The translations under genes were made by a program, and so were the position numbers. Shown here one piece after another: positions 6,197-13,834 of a DNA stretch of 22,241 nucleotides; positions within the stretch are counted from its first letter, which is position 1; every line of letters starts with the position of its first letter. The notes beneath the pieces are model-generated. The model made no database searches and had not been told where the DNA came from. It worked only from the letters and a program-made list of their open reading frames with translations. This DNA comes from Pseudohongiella sp. (GTDB taxonomy: Bacteria; Pseudomonadota; Gammaproteobacteria; Pseudomonadales; Pseudohongiellaceae): NCBI GenBank assembly GCA_030652635.1, contig JAUSPW010000652.1, positions 1 through 22,241 on the forward strand, written 5' to 3'.

Positions 6197-7115
6197 GTAG
6201 CAACACCAAAGTCAGAGGCAGCAGACTGGCCAGTGTGGAAATCACAGAGGCTGCTGCCACAGTGGCTTCACCCGTGTGATATCGAATTGAAAACACATAC
6301 GCGCTGATGCCAACCGGCATTGTGGCACCCAGAATGGCGGTTTTGGCCCACAGCGGATCAATATCAAACACCACCAGCATCGACAGCGCCACCAACAAAG
6401 GCAACATCAGAAGTTTTAATCCAGTGATCATCAGTGCCGGTTTTATCTGATGGCCCACCTTGTATTGATGCAGGCTTGTGCCAAGCACAAACAACGCGCA
6501 GGGAATGGCCGCCTGCGACATCAGCGTCAAACTGGCATCCAGTGGCTGAAACAAGGGGATCTCCAACAAGTTGAATGTCAATCCCGCAATCAGACTGGCC
6601 GTCAGAGGGCTTCCCAGCAGTTGTTTGAGCAGGCGCGCGATGCTTTGCAGGATGGCTTTGATATCAAAGTGCTCCCGCTCGGCAACGATGGTTCCCAGGC
6701 TGAACAGCACCAGATTCTGAGTTGCAATGATCAGGAACAGTGGTAGCAGAGCGTCATTGCCGAGCATCTGTAACACCAAAGGGATGCCGACCACTGTGGT
6801 GTTTGAATAGGTGGTGGCCATGGCAAATACCGATTGCAGGGTGGCATCTGCAGATAGCCAATAACGTGCAATCAAAACGGCAATCAGATACACAAATAGC
6901 ACTGGCAGATAAAACGCCAGCAAGAATTTGACACCAAAGTTTGTGGGAATATCGGCGTGTACCATATTCACAAACAACAGGCAGGGGATAATCAGGTTAA
7001 AGGTGAACCGGGACAGTGCCAGTGTTTCTGGTAGTTTCAGATAGGCGCTGCGGGCTGCGGCATACCCGGCCAGCGCCAGTGCTAAAACCGGGAATATGCC
7101 TTCCAGCAAACTCAC
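6186..7115 (-). CDS. AEC-family (auxin efflux carrier-like) transporter
   Basis: Inner-membrane secondary transporter of 309 residues with about ten hydrophobic helices arranged as two five-helix halves separated by a polar stretch near the middle (AEREHFDIKAIL). The first-half motif LSRFTFNLIIPCLLFVNM and the following TTYSNTTVVGIPLV are typical of the AEC/membrane-transport protein family, whose bacterial members move malate, malonate or other organic acids, or have unknown cargo. It starts with GTG immediately after the TGA of the upstream MATE gene, with AGGTGG about eight bases before, so translation is probably coupled. Substrate unknown. It converges on the kinase gene with a 69-bp gap that contains no convincing terminator. 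Confidence 0.88.
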   Translation of the reverse strand: MSLLEGIFPVLALALAGYAAARSAYLKLPETLALSRFTFNLIIPCLLFVNMVHADIPTNFGVKFLLAFYLPVLFVYLIAVLIARYWLSADATLQSVFAMATTYSNTTVVGIPLVLQMLGNDALLPLFLIIATQNLVLFSLGTIVAEREHFDIKAILQSIARLLKQLLGSPLTASLIAGLTFNLLEIPLFQPLDASLTLMSQAAIPCALFVLGTSLHQYKVGHQIKPALMITGLKLLMLPLLVALSMLVVFDIDPLWAKTAILGATMPVGISAYVFSIRYHTGEATVAAASVISTLASLLPLTLVLLLVP

Positions 7116-8501
7116 TCAGCGACCACCTGCAAATGCGGATTTCCAACGCCCTTTACGGAAGATGTAAAAATACATCGCGGATTTGATGATGTAGTCGGCT
7201 ATCAAAGCGCCATACACCCAGTAAATGCCCAGTTCAAGGTAATAAAAAGCAGCGGTCAGCAGCACACGCCCAAACAAAAATCCTGCCAGTGTGATGCGCG
7301 CTGGGGATTTAGTGTCACCTGCGCCTCTCAGCGCACCGCCCAGCGTGAACTCGATTGACATCATGGGCTGCACAATGGCGACCATCACGGTGAGTGCTAC
7401 CAGGTAGTCCAGAACCAGAGGGTCAGTAATAAAAAAGCTGCCAATCAAACGCGCATTAACACCAATGACCAATCCAAGTACTGCCATTGTGCAAAAAGAA
7501 ATCTTCAGATTGCGCCAGGCCGCTCGTTCGGCTTCCTCGGGTAAACCAGCGCCCAGATTCTGACCGGTCATGGTGGCGGTGGCGATGGCAAAACCCATTC
7601 CAATCACGATGGAGATAGACAGGATGTTGACGCCAATGCCATATGCTGTAAACGCCTCGGTGCCATACAGGGAAACTACCCACATAAACGCGATGATCGA
7701 GACGTTAAAAATGGACTGTTCGATGCCGGCTGGGACGGCAATGCGCACCAGTTTGCGTGCCCGGTCTTTTTGCATGTACACCTGTTTCTCCGGCTTGAGC
7801 AGCAAACGCTGGCTGCGCCACATCCAGAAAAAGATCACGCTGACAATGGCATAAGACGTGCCAGCAGCAACGGCGGCACCTTGAATGCCCATGGCTGGAA
7901 ATGGTCCGATGCCATATACCAACACATAGGCCAGCACAATGTTCACGACATTGCCGATTGCCGCGATCCATACCGGTGTCAGCGCGTCACCCGCAGCACG
8001 CAGGGCCGCACTGATCACCGCAAGAAATGAAAAGAACACATTAAAGTAGATCAGCAGTTTGAGATAAAAAGCCGCTTCTTCCAGTATTGCGCCGGTCAAT
8101 CCAAAGATGGCCACCAAGGGCGTCGCCAGCCATTGAATCGCCACACACAACAATAAGGAAGCGGCCAGTGTCAGCACGGACGACATTTTGACAACGCGAT
8201 CAGCCTCCGCGTAGTTACGGCTTCCCCATGCAAAGGCGACCATCGCCGTGGTGCCAGCGGTGATCGAAAATATGATTAGCTGTACTGCCATATAAATACG
8301 ATCGGCTGCAATCACAGCAGCAACCGCTTCAGCGCCCAGTTCGGCAACAATCTTGATGGCGGCCAGGTGCACCATAGACAGCAACAAATTGCCGATAATG
8401 GTCGGGCCGGCAAGTTTAAACAAACTGAGTTTTAATGGCGCAGTGGCCACGGCTTGCGCATGCTTATCCGGTGTGTCCGGATTGGACTGTTGAGTGGACA
8501 T
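7116..8501 (-). CDS. MATE-family efflux transporter
   Basis: Twelve-helix multidrug-and-toxin-extrusion family protein of 461 residues, a normal length. The N-terminal region PLKLSLFKLAGPTIIGNLLL, the GAEAVAAVIAADRIY segment in helix 2 and the second-half FGRVLLTAAFYYLELGIYWVYG are typical of the family, which exchanges cationic drugs or metabolites for Na+ or H+. The ATG at 8499-8501 has only a weak upstream ribosome-binding site, so the start is the least certain part. The AEC gene begins right at its stop, so the two transporters form one unit. It is divergent from the gene at 8642 with a 140-bp gap; no regulator is adjacent. Cargo cannot be predicted. Confidence 0.9.
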   Translation of the reverse strand: MSTQQSNPDTPDKHAQAVATAPLKLSLFKLAGPTIIGNLLLSMVHLAAIKIVAELGAEAVAAVIAADRIYMAVQLIIFSITAGTTAMVAFAWGSRNYAEADRVVKMSSVLTLAASLLLCVAIQWLATPLVAIFGLTGAILEEAAFYLKLLIYFNVFFSFLAVISAALRAAGDALTPVWIAAIGNVVNIVLAYVLVYGIGPFPAMGIQGAAVAAGTSYAIVSVIFFWMWRSQRLLLKPEKQVYMQKDRARKLVRIAVPAGIEQSIFNVSIIAFMWVVSLYGTEAFTAYGIGVNILSISIVIGMGFAIATATMTGQNLGAGLPEEAERAAWRNLKISFCTMAVLGLVIGVNARLIGSFFITDPLVLDYLVALTVMVAIVQPMMSIEFTLGGALRGAGDTKSPARITLAGFLFGRVLLTAAFYYLELGIYWVYGALIADYIIKSAMYFYIFRKGRWKSAFAGGR

Positions 8502-8641
8502 AAGGGGTCCGGTTCAGGAGGGTTTTTCAGGGCGCTGAGGATACGCCCCTGCCATGGCTTTGGCAATCATGCGCGCTTATTTCGCAGAGTTGTCTGTGAT
8601 ACGCTTGCTGCCTGAAAATTGGAGGTAAAGGCGGAAGAAAC

Positions 8642-9364
8642 TTGAAAAAAAATACGGTAAAACCTGACGCTGTAAAACACAGTGCATATAAAAATGGCAC
8701 ACAACAGGCAATCGGACTGGCTGATTCGGCCATGGGTCGCTGGATAGTGCTGGCGGTTGCCTTCACCAACGGTTTTGTGATCATGTCGATCGAACTGTTA
8801 GGTGGTCGCGTGATGGCGCCGTATTTTGGCAGCAGTGTGTACGTTTGGGGCAGTATCATTACCGTGTTCATGTTGTCCTTGTCGCTTGGTTATTTGTGGG
8901 GCGGCCGCTTATCGACACGTCTTCCTGAGGTACGATTGTTTGCCGGGTTTTTTCTGGCCGCCGCATTGCTGTGCCTGCCGATCATCTTTTTTGCCGAACC
9001 GGTGATGACTCGCATATTTGTAAGCGTCGAAGATCCGCGTTACGGGTCGCTGATAACTGCGGGACTTCTGTATTTTCTACCCATTTGTGTGATGGGCATG
9101 GTGTCTCCTTATTCCGTACGTTTGTTAGTGCTCTCGCAAGAAAGTAGTGGTGGCGTGGCCGGCATGTTGTATTTTGTATCCACGCTGGGTAGTGCACTGG
9201 GCACGCTGGGCACCTCATTTTATTTTGTACTCTGGTTTAATCTTGATCAGGTCATGTGGGGATGTGTGATAGCGCTGTTGTGTTGTGGCGCTGCAGTTAT
9301 GTGGACACATCAACGCATTAATGCGGTCGCCGCGCAAAACACGTCGAAAAGAGGTGTATCGTGA
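8642..9364 (+). CDS. Membrane half of a split 'fused MFS/spermidine synthase' protein
   Basis: Membrane protein of 240 residues with about six helices after a short cationic N-terminus. Segments such as NGFVIMSIELLGGRVMAPYF, VYVWGSIITVFMLSLSLGY and GMLYFVSTLGSALGTLGTSF are characteristic of the membrane domain of proteins annotated as fused MFS transporter/spermidine synthase. I use the TTG at 8642, with GCGGAAG about six bases upstream and GGAGG a little further. A later ATG at 8732 (MGRWIV) is possible and would keep all helices. It ends in a one-base overlap with the next gene, which carries the soluble domain, so the pair probably acts as one protein complex. Biochemical role unknown. Confidence 0.75.
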   Translation: MKKNTVKPDAVKHSAYKNGTQQAIGLADSAMGRWIVLAVAFTNGFVIMSIELLGGRVMAPYFGSSVYVWGSIITVFMLSLSLGYLWGGRLSTRLPEVRLFAGFFLAAALLCLPIIFFAEPVMTRIFVSVEDPRYGSLITAGLLYFLPICVMGMVSPYSVRLLVLSQESSGGVAGMLYFVSTLGSALGTLGTSFYFVLWFNLDQVMWGCVIALLCCGAAVMWTHQRINAVAAQNTSKRGVS

Positions 9365-10260
9365 TGAGAGGGTCAGGTTTTGTGTTGGTGTTGGCGCTGC
9401 TCGTCTGGTTTGGGCTGGATAATCGGGCAGTAGCACAACGCACCATCATTCATGAGGAACGCTCTCAATACCGTGACGTTGTGGTCACCGAGTTTAATAA
9501 TCAACGGTGTATGCTGTTTAACGTGCATCGCGGCGATATGAATCAGACCTGTATTGATCTGCGCGACCCGCGCCGCCTGGTGTTTAACTACACCCGTATG
9601 AGTTTTGCGGGTTTACTGCTTAATCCCGAGCCAAAACGCATTCTGGTGGCGGGATTGGGCGGCGGGACAATTCCAACGGTCATGCGTGAACTGTTTCCCG
9701 AGGCACGAATTGATGTGCTGGAAGTAGATCAGGCGGTGGTCACCGTGGCGAAACAGTATTTTAATTTTGTGGAAGACGAGCAGCTGGTTAACCATGTCGT
9801 TGATGCACGGGTGTTTATCAAACGCGCCGGCTTACGTGGTGAACAATATGATTACATCGTGCTGGATGCCTTTTCTGGTGAATATATTCCTGAACATTTG
9901 TTGACCCGCGAGTTTTTAGAGGAAGTCAGCCAGATTTTGACCCCGGATGGAGTGCTGGTGGCCAATACCTTTGCCTCCAGCGGTTTGTATGATTATGAAT
10001 CAGTGACCTATCAGGCGGTATTTGGGGAGTTTTTTAACTTTAAAACGGCAGGCAGTGGTAACCGTATTATTCTCGCTAAAAAGCAGGCGCTGCCCTCAGC
10101 AGCCGAGTTAAACGCCCCAGCACGACAACTATATGCGCGCGTGCGTCCATACGGCATCAATATGCTCGATAACCCAGCCCAGCTCAGAACGCGGCCAGAC
10201 AGGCATGTGAATACCCGGATTAACACGGATCAATACTCCCCCGCCAACTTGCTTAATTGA
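9364..10260 (+). CDS. Spermidine-synthase-like (SAM-dependent transferase fold) protein, membrane-anchored or exported
   Basis: 298 residues. An N-terminal hydrophobic segment (FVLVLALLVWFGLDNRAVAQ) could be a signal peptide or anchor. It is followed by a spermidine-synthase fold: ILVAGLGGGTIP at about 92-103 binds the nucleoside cofactor, LEVDQAV follows, and VLDAFSGEYIPEHLLT at about 166-181 replaces the DSTDPxGP of true spermidine synthases. A canonical SpeE exists in this same window, so polyamine synthesis is unlikely to be its task. The start is ATG 9364 (GTG 9361 is equally possible), with GAGGTG upstream inside the preceding gene. Its 3' end overlaps the convergent permease gene by 8 bp. 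Members of this family have no settled function. Confidence 0.78.
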   Translation: MRGSGFVLVLALLVWFGLDNRAVAQRTIIHEERSQYRDVVVTEFNNQRCMLFNVHRGDMNQTCIDLRDPRRLVFNYTRMSFAGLLLNPEPKRILVAGLGGGTIPTVMRELFPEARIDVLEVDQAVVTVAKQYFNFVEDEQLVNHVVDARVFIKRAGLRGEQYDYIVLDAFSGEYIPEHLLTREFLEEVSQILTPDGVLVANTFASSGLYDYESVTYQAVFGEFFNFKTAGSGNRIILAKKQALPSAAELNAPARQLYARVRPYGINMLDNPAQLRTRPDRHVNTRINTDQYSPANLLN

Positions 10261-10687
10261 CCGCTTTGGTTCGGGACTTTTCGATCACCTCGTAAATGGC
10301 CATGCCTGCAATCATGGCCGCAACAAACACGATGGCTTTGGGCGCACCGGTCCCGAATGCAACCAAAGCTGGGCCTGGGCAAAAACCAGCCAGGCCCCAG
10401 CCAATACCAAACCCCAGGCTGCCCATGATCAGGCGTTTATCGAGGTCTTTTTTGCCCGGCAAGCGCAAAGGTTCACCCCACAATGAATGTGTACGCCCTT
10501 TTATAAAGGTGAACGCGATCGCTCCCACCGCTATGGCACCGCCCATCACAAACGCCAGTGACGGATCCCAGGCGCCTGCAATGTCCAGAAACGACAGAAC
10601 CTTATCCGGGTTAGCCATGCCTGACACCAGCAGCCCGATACCAAAAATCAGGCCAGTTACAAAAGCCGATACAAAGTGTTTGTTCAT
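10253..10687 (-). CDS. YeeE/YedE-type half permease (PmpB-like)
   Basis: Small polytopic membrane protein of 144 residues with about four helices, corresponding to one half of the YeeE/YedE (sulfur transport, TsuA-like) family. The motif GIGWGLAGFCPGPALVAFG holds the conserved Cys implicated in passing thiosulfate or other sulfur species. I place the start at ATG 10685-10687 because AGGAG lies nine bases before it; the open frame continues upstream but into the previous gene with no family similarity. It is 11 bp downstream of the first half permease. Together with the BigR-like regulator and the Blh enzyme this is the layout of the bigR/pmp sulfide-tolerance operons of Xylella and Agrobacterium, where the permeases are thought to export or import reduced sulfur. 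Confidence 0.9.
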   Translation of the reverse strand: MNKHFVSAFVTGLIFGIGLLVSGMANPDKVLSFLDIAGAWDPSLAFVMGGAIAVGAIAFTFIKGRTHSLWGEPLRLPGKKDLDKRLIMGSLGFGIGWGLAGFCPGPALVAFGTGAPKAIVFVAAMIAGMAIYEVIEKSRTKAVN

Positions 10688-10698
10688 AAAAGTGCTCC

Positions 10699-11133
10699 TC
10701 ACATTCCGACAAGATGGCGAATGATGTAAACGGTGACAAAACCACTGAACATAAATGCCAGCGTGGCAACAATAGAACGGGGCGACAGCCGTGATATGCC
10801 ACAGACGCCGTGCCCACTGGTGCAACCTGAGCCATAACGCGTACTGATACCTACGATAAGTCCTGCAATAATCAGCAAGGGATAACTCGCATCAATTTGC
10901 ATGTCGGGCAACGGGGCAGTCAGTAACCAGGCGGCGGGTGCCAGCACCATGCCAGCGATAAACAGTGCGCGCCACAGAATGTCGCCCTTCTGAGGAGTCA
11001 ATAAGCCCCCAAGAATCCCGGAAATGCCCGCGATGCGCCCGTTCAACAAAATAAACATCGCGGCAGCAATGCCGATCAAAACGCCGCCGGACAGTGATGC
11101 CCACGGGGTAAAACTGCTCAAATCGATAGTCAT
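10699..11133 (-). CDS. YeeE/YedE-type half permease (PmpA-like)
   Basis: Membrane protein of 144 residues, about four helices. Near the C-terminus it carries GSGCTSGHGVCGISRLSPRS, the signature of the first half of YeeE/YedE transporters, with two Cys that may handle thiosulfate or persulfide. The start at 11131-11133 is chosen because AGGAG lies eight bases upstream and because its ATG overlaps the stop of the regulator gene in an ATGA junction, so the two are translationally coupled; a longer frame would start at 11154 without a ribosome-binding site. It probably pairs with the adjacent half permease to form the functional pore (inference). Confidence 0.9.
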   Translation of the reverse strand: MTIDLSSFTPWASLSGGVLIGIAAAMFILLNGRIAGISGILGGLLTPQKGDILWRALFIAGMVLAPAAWLLTAPLPDMQIDASYPLLIIAGLIVGISTRYGSGCTSGHGVCGISRLSPRSIVATLAFMFSGFVTVYIIRHLVGM

Positions 11134-11438
11134 GCTCTGATCTCCTGATTGCAAAAAATGTCATGAAGTTGGTGGAGTATGTTAAGTGCAGGCCCCGGAC
11201 TCACACGGTAAAAAATGTGCTTGCCGTCACGCCGTGTTTCCACAAGTCCTTCGCGACGCAAAACGCCCAGTTGTTGTGAAAGGCTGGGCTGATGAATGTC
11301 CAGCCCGGATTCCAGCTCGCTGACACACATTTCCTGCTGGCTCAGTTGGCACAGCAGCAGCAAGCGGTCCTCATGTGCCAATGTGCGCAGCAGGTTGACC
11401 GCATCGCCTGCATTGTTGCGCATCTTTATCATGTCCAT
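11130..11438 (-). CDS. bigR: ArsR-family regulator, BigR/SqrR-type persulfide sensor
   Basis: Winged-helix repressor of 102 residues. LSQQLGVLRREGLVETRRDG (about 53-72) is the recognition helix and wing. Cys38 (EMCVSELE) and Cys96 (DIFCNQ) match the two-Cys arrangement of BigR and SqrR, which form a disulfide or polysulfide link on exposure to persulfides and then release DNA. Metal-site motifs of ArsR/SmtB (such as CVC) are absent. The gene is first in a leftward unit with two sulfur permeases and is divergent from a persulfide dioxygenase gene; a palindrome covers both promoters. The context and Cys positions make persulfide sensing likely. The symbol is by analogy. Confidence 0.88.
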   Translation of the reverse strand: MDMIKMRNNAGDAVNLLRTLAHEDRLLLLCQLSQQEMCVSELESGLDIHQPSLSQQLGVLRREGLVETRRDGKHIFYRVSPGPALNILHQLHDIFCNQEIRA

Positions 11439-11479
11439 AGGTGCTCCTTGAGCCTGGGTTATGATTACGATGCAAATAA

Positions 11480-11495
11480 TATATTTACAGATATA
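11480..11495. promoter_or_regulatory. Candidate BigR operator
   Basis: TATATTTACAGATATA is an imperfect palindrome (12 of 16 positions symmetric) in the 140-bp divergent promoter region. It overlaps the leftward -10 and the rightward -10, so one repressor dimer could shut both. The AT-rich palindromic form suits ArsR/BigR-type sites. Confidence 0.5.
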
Positions 11496-11497
11496 AT
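11492..11497 (+). promoter_or_regulatory. -10 box of the persulfide dioxygenase promoter
   Basis: A perfect TATAAT on the plus strand, 82 bp before the start codon. The -35 region is poor (no TTGACA-like hexamer at 16-18 bp), so strength may rely on the -10 alone. Confidence 0.45.
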
Positions 11498-11578
11498 GTT
11501 TTCAAGTATTTTGTTACCAAGGTGCAAAAATAGTTTCAAGCACACAATGTCCAAGACCCAATAAACAGGAGAAGCAAA

Positions 11579-12442
11579 ATGAACAGACCATTGGTAGAAG
11601 CGTTTCTTGATCGGGACTCCGAGACCTTCAGCTACGTTGTGTACGACAAAAAAGGCGGTCATGCTGCCGTCATAGATCCCGTGCTGGATTATGACCCCAA
11701 ATCCGGGCGCACCCGCACACACGGAGCCCAGCGCTTGGTGGACTTTGTCCGCGATCAAAATTTGACGGTAGACTGGGTTCTGGAAACCCATGCCCACGCT
11801 GACCATTTATCTGCAGCACCTTTTGTGCGCGATCAGGTTGGCGGAAAAATTGCCATTGGTGAGCAAATTGTGGCCGTACAAGCAATTTTCCGCGACGTGT
11901 TCAATCTCGAAAAACAGTTTCTGGTGGATGGCAGCCAGTTTGATAAATTGTTTGCAGCGGGTGAAAGATTCCAGATTGGTGACATTGATGCTGAAGTCAT
12001 CTACACCCCGGGGCATACACCTGCGGACATGTCCTGGCGAATAGGTGACGCGGTATTTGTGGGTGATACGCTGTTTATGCCCGATGTTGGCACGGCACGC
12101 TGCGACTTTCCGGGTGGCAACGCACACACCTTGTATCAATCAATTCAGACATTGCTGAGTATGCCTGATGATACACGCTTGTTTATGTGCCACGACTATC
12201 CCGGCGAAAAACGCGAGCATGCGTATCTGACCACGGTTGCGGAACAGAAACAGCACAACATTCATGTGCACGAGGGGATCACTGAAAAGCAGTTTGTCAG
12301 TATGCGTGAGGCGCGCGACAAGACACTTGAGATGCCGAGGCTGATTCTGCCCTCAATTCAGTTGAACATCAGGGCAGGTCAGAAACCACCGGCGGAAGAC
12401 AATGGCACGGTTTACTTCAAAATTCCGGTTGACCTTCTGTAA
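11579..12442 (+). CDS. blh: Metallo-beta-lactamase-fold persulfide dioxygenase (Blh/ETHE1-like)
   Basis: Mononuclear iron enzyme that oxidises glutathione persulfide to sulfite in sulfide detoxification. The 287-residue protein has THAHADHLS (His71, His73, Asp75, His76), TPGHTPADMSW (His146), VGDTLF (Asp163) and FMCHDYP (His205), the metal-binding set of the fold. The segment ARCDFPGGNAHTLY (about 173-186) is typical of the Blh branch that accompanies BigR; it is longer than human ETHE1. The ATG follows ACAGGAG. It is divergent from the BigR-like regulator and its permeases. No sulfide:quinone oxidoreductase or rhodanese is in view. A different MBL hydrolase is possible but the context argues strongly against it. 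Confidence 0.9.
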   Translation: MNRPLVEAFLDRDSETFSYVVYDKKGGHAAVIDPVLDYDPKSGRTRTHGAQRLVDFVRDQNLTVDWVLETHAHADHLSAAPFVRDQVGGKIAIGEQIVAVQAIFRDVFNLEKQFLVDGSQFDKLFAAGERFQIGDIDAEVIYTPGHTPADMSWRIGDAVFVGDTLFMPDVGTARCDFPGGNAHTLYQSIQTLLSMPDDTRLFMCHDYPGEKREHAYLTTVAEQKQHNIHVHEGITEKQFVSMREARDKTLEMPRLILPSIQLNIRAGQKPPAEDNGTVYFKIPVDLL

Positions 12443-12469
12443 ACGTCATTCAGTTAAACAATGTTGAGT

Positions 12470-13273
12470 TTACTCGCCAAGGATGGCTTTTAACCTGGTC
12501 ATGTCTTTTATGTCGATTTCCCGGTTCTTTACCAGAATCACTTCTTTCTTTTGCAGTGACGAGAATACACGGCTGACCGTTTCCAGAGTCAATCCGAGGT
12601 ATTCACCAATATCGCTGCGCGTCATGTGCAGAATAAATCGCTCAGGCGAGAGCTGGCAGCGTGCATAACGGGCTGACAGGCTGAGCAGGAACGACGCCAA
12701 ACGTTGTTCTGCGGTATAACTGCTCAGCAAGGTATGTATCTGCTGGTCCTTAACAATCTCATTGCCCATGATGGCAAAAAAACGGCTCTGCAAATTAGGC
12801 AGTTGATGGCTTAAACGCTCAAGCTGAGAAAATGGAATTTCGCAGATAGAAGAGTGTTCCAGCGCCATCGTAGACACACCGTGTATCCGGTTGCCGATGC
12901 CATCCATGCCGATAATTTCGCCAGGCATAAAAAAGCTGGTGACTCGACTCTGGCCATCGGGCCCTAAAACGTAGGATTTGAAACTACCACTGCGAACTGC
13001 AAATACTGAGCGAAACTCGTCACGTTGACGGTACAGATGTTCACCTTTTCGCAAAGGTCGATTGCGTTCAATGATTTCGTCAAGCTGCACTATCTCGCTC
13101 TTATTCAACGCAATCGGCAGGCACAGGTCGCTCAGTCGGCAGTTACTGCAGCTGACAGCAGGATTGTGCGGGCAAGGTCGAACACTGCTCACAGTGCCGG
13201 TGCTGGCCAGTGGCACTGACGCAGGCTGTTTGTTGGTGATGCCAATAAAACCATTCATGGGTTGTTGAGACAT
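12470..13273 (-). CDS. fnr: FNR/Anr-family oxygen-sensing transcription regulator
   Basis: CRP-family global regulator of the switch to low oxygen. Cys42, Cys45, Cys51 and Cys144 have exactly the spacing of the [4Fe-4S] ligands of E. coli FNR (3, 6 and 93 residues), so it should be an oxygen-labile cluster protein. The cyclic-nucleotide-type beta-roll occupies about 70-150, followed by the dimerisation helix. The helix-turn-helix (TRSDIGEYLGLTLETVSRVF) has the ETVSR that reads TTGAT-N4-ATCAA. It is 267 residues with an N-terminus about 22 residues longer than in E. coli. The start has a weak ribosome-binding site. It lies 34 bp downstream of a Usp gene and near uspE, as in other gammaproteobacteria. 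In Pseudomonas the same gene is anr. Confidence 0.95.
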   Translation of the reverse strand: MSQQPMNGFIGITNKQPASVPLASTGTVSSVRPCPHNPAVSCSNCRLSDLCLPIALNKSEIVQLDEIIERNRPLRKGEHLYRQRDEFRSVFAVRSGSFKSYVLGPDGQSRVTSFFMPGEIIGMDGIGNRIHGVSTMALEHSSICEIPFSQLERLSHQLPNLQSRFFAIMGNEIVKDQQIHTLLSSYTAEQRLASFLLSLSARYARCQLSPERFILHMTRSDIGEYLGLTLETVSRVFSSLQKKEVILVKNREIDIKDMTRLKAILGE

Positions 13274-13307
13274 AGTGGCTCGTGTTCTTGTGTGAATACT
13301 GGTTGAC

Positions 13308-13748
13308 TTAGTGCAATTTGCCTACGCGAACGGTCATGATATCGCAGGAGGCTCCGTGCAACACCTTATTGGCCGTGGAGCCGAGCAGCAGTTTCCATCC
13401 GGTCGTGCCATGGCTGCCGATCACAATCAGGTCTGAATTCATTTCTTCTGCCTTGCTGCGGACTTCTGTGGCTGCCGCACCGGCCAACACAAGTTGCCGC
13501 TCAGAGGCAATGCCGTGTTTTTCACCAAAACTCGCCAGTCGCTGGGCAGCAATCGCCATGGCCTCTTCCTGAAGCTTGGTCATATTTATCGCATAGGCAT
13601 CAATTGGATAGGCTGCTGCAACGGGTTCTACAACGTGGACCAGCGTTAAACGATCAACCTGGTTACCGGAAAGCTCTATGGCGCGCTCGATGATCTTGTC
13701 AGATTCATTGGAAAGATCGACGGCCACTAACAAATTTTTGTAGCTCAT
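13308..13748 (-). CDS. Universal stress protein, single UspA domain
   Basis: Cytoplasmic nucleotide-binding stress protein, 146 residues. VAVDLSNESDK at the N-terminus and GSHGTTGWKLLLGSTA near the C-terminus form the ATP-binding G-X2-G-X9-G-S pattern, so it belongs to the ATP-binding branch. GCGGAG lies upstream of the ATG at 13746-13748. It precedes fnr on the same strand by 34 bp and is divergent from uspE. Usp genes beside FNR/Anr are commonly induced at low oxygen in Pseudomonas; the intergenic region here shows only a half FNR site, so direct control is uncertain. Confidence 0.93.
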   Translation of the reverse strand: MSYKNLLVAVDLSNESDKIIERAIELSGNQVDRLTLVHVVEPVAAAYPIDAYAINMTKLQEEAMAIAAQRLASFGEKHGIASERQLVLAGAAATEVRSKAEEMNSDLIVIGSHGTTGWKLLLGSTANKVLHGASCDIMTVRVGKLH

Positions 13749-13786
13749 GACATTCTCCGCCTCATGACATTATTGGGGGGTATATA

Positions 13787-13799
13787 AACAATAATTGTT
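13787..13799. repeat. Perfect palindrome AACAAT-A-ATTGTT in the usp/uspE divergent region
   Basis: Six-base perfect arms about one A. It sits next to the AT-rich TATATA at 13781-13786 that could be the -10 of the leftward usp gene. It may be an operator; the regulator is unknown. Confidence 0.4.
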
Positions 13800-13834
13800 A
13801 TTGATGACTCAGAGTTTAACCGAGTGCCCGTTAA

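Larger units (their letters stand above)
11478..11505 (-). promoter_or_regulatory. Promoter of the regulator-permease operon
   Basis: Read on the minus strand, TTGAAA (11505-11500) and TATATT (11483-11478) are separated by 16 bp, a good sigma-70 match. The -10 overlaps the palindrome at 11480-11495, which fits autorepression. Confidence 0.55.

Noticed and set aside
8528..8551. Hairpin CAGGGCG/CGCCCCTG upstream of the MATE gene
   Set aside because: It has a bulge, no T-tract on the side that would matter, and lies in a promoter region rather than after a gene.
9364..10260. Second true spermidine synthase
   Set aside because: It lacks DSTDPxGP and has a hydrophobic N-terminus; a complete speDE pair is present elsewhere in the window.
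10688..10825. 46-codon upstream extension of the second half permease
   Set aside because: It overlaps the preceding permease gene out of frame and lacks a ribosome-binding site, while AGGAG precedes the ATG at 10685-10687.
12443..12469. Terminator between blh and fnr
   Set aside because: The GTTAAAC/GTTTAC repeat is short and imperfect and no T-run follows; 26 bp gives little room.
13801..13814. FNR box TTGAT upstream of usp/uspE
   Set aside because: Only the left half matches; the right half (CAGAG) matches poorly and the distance to the likely -10 does not suit the standard position. Kept only as a half-site remark.
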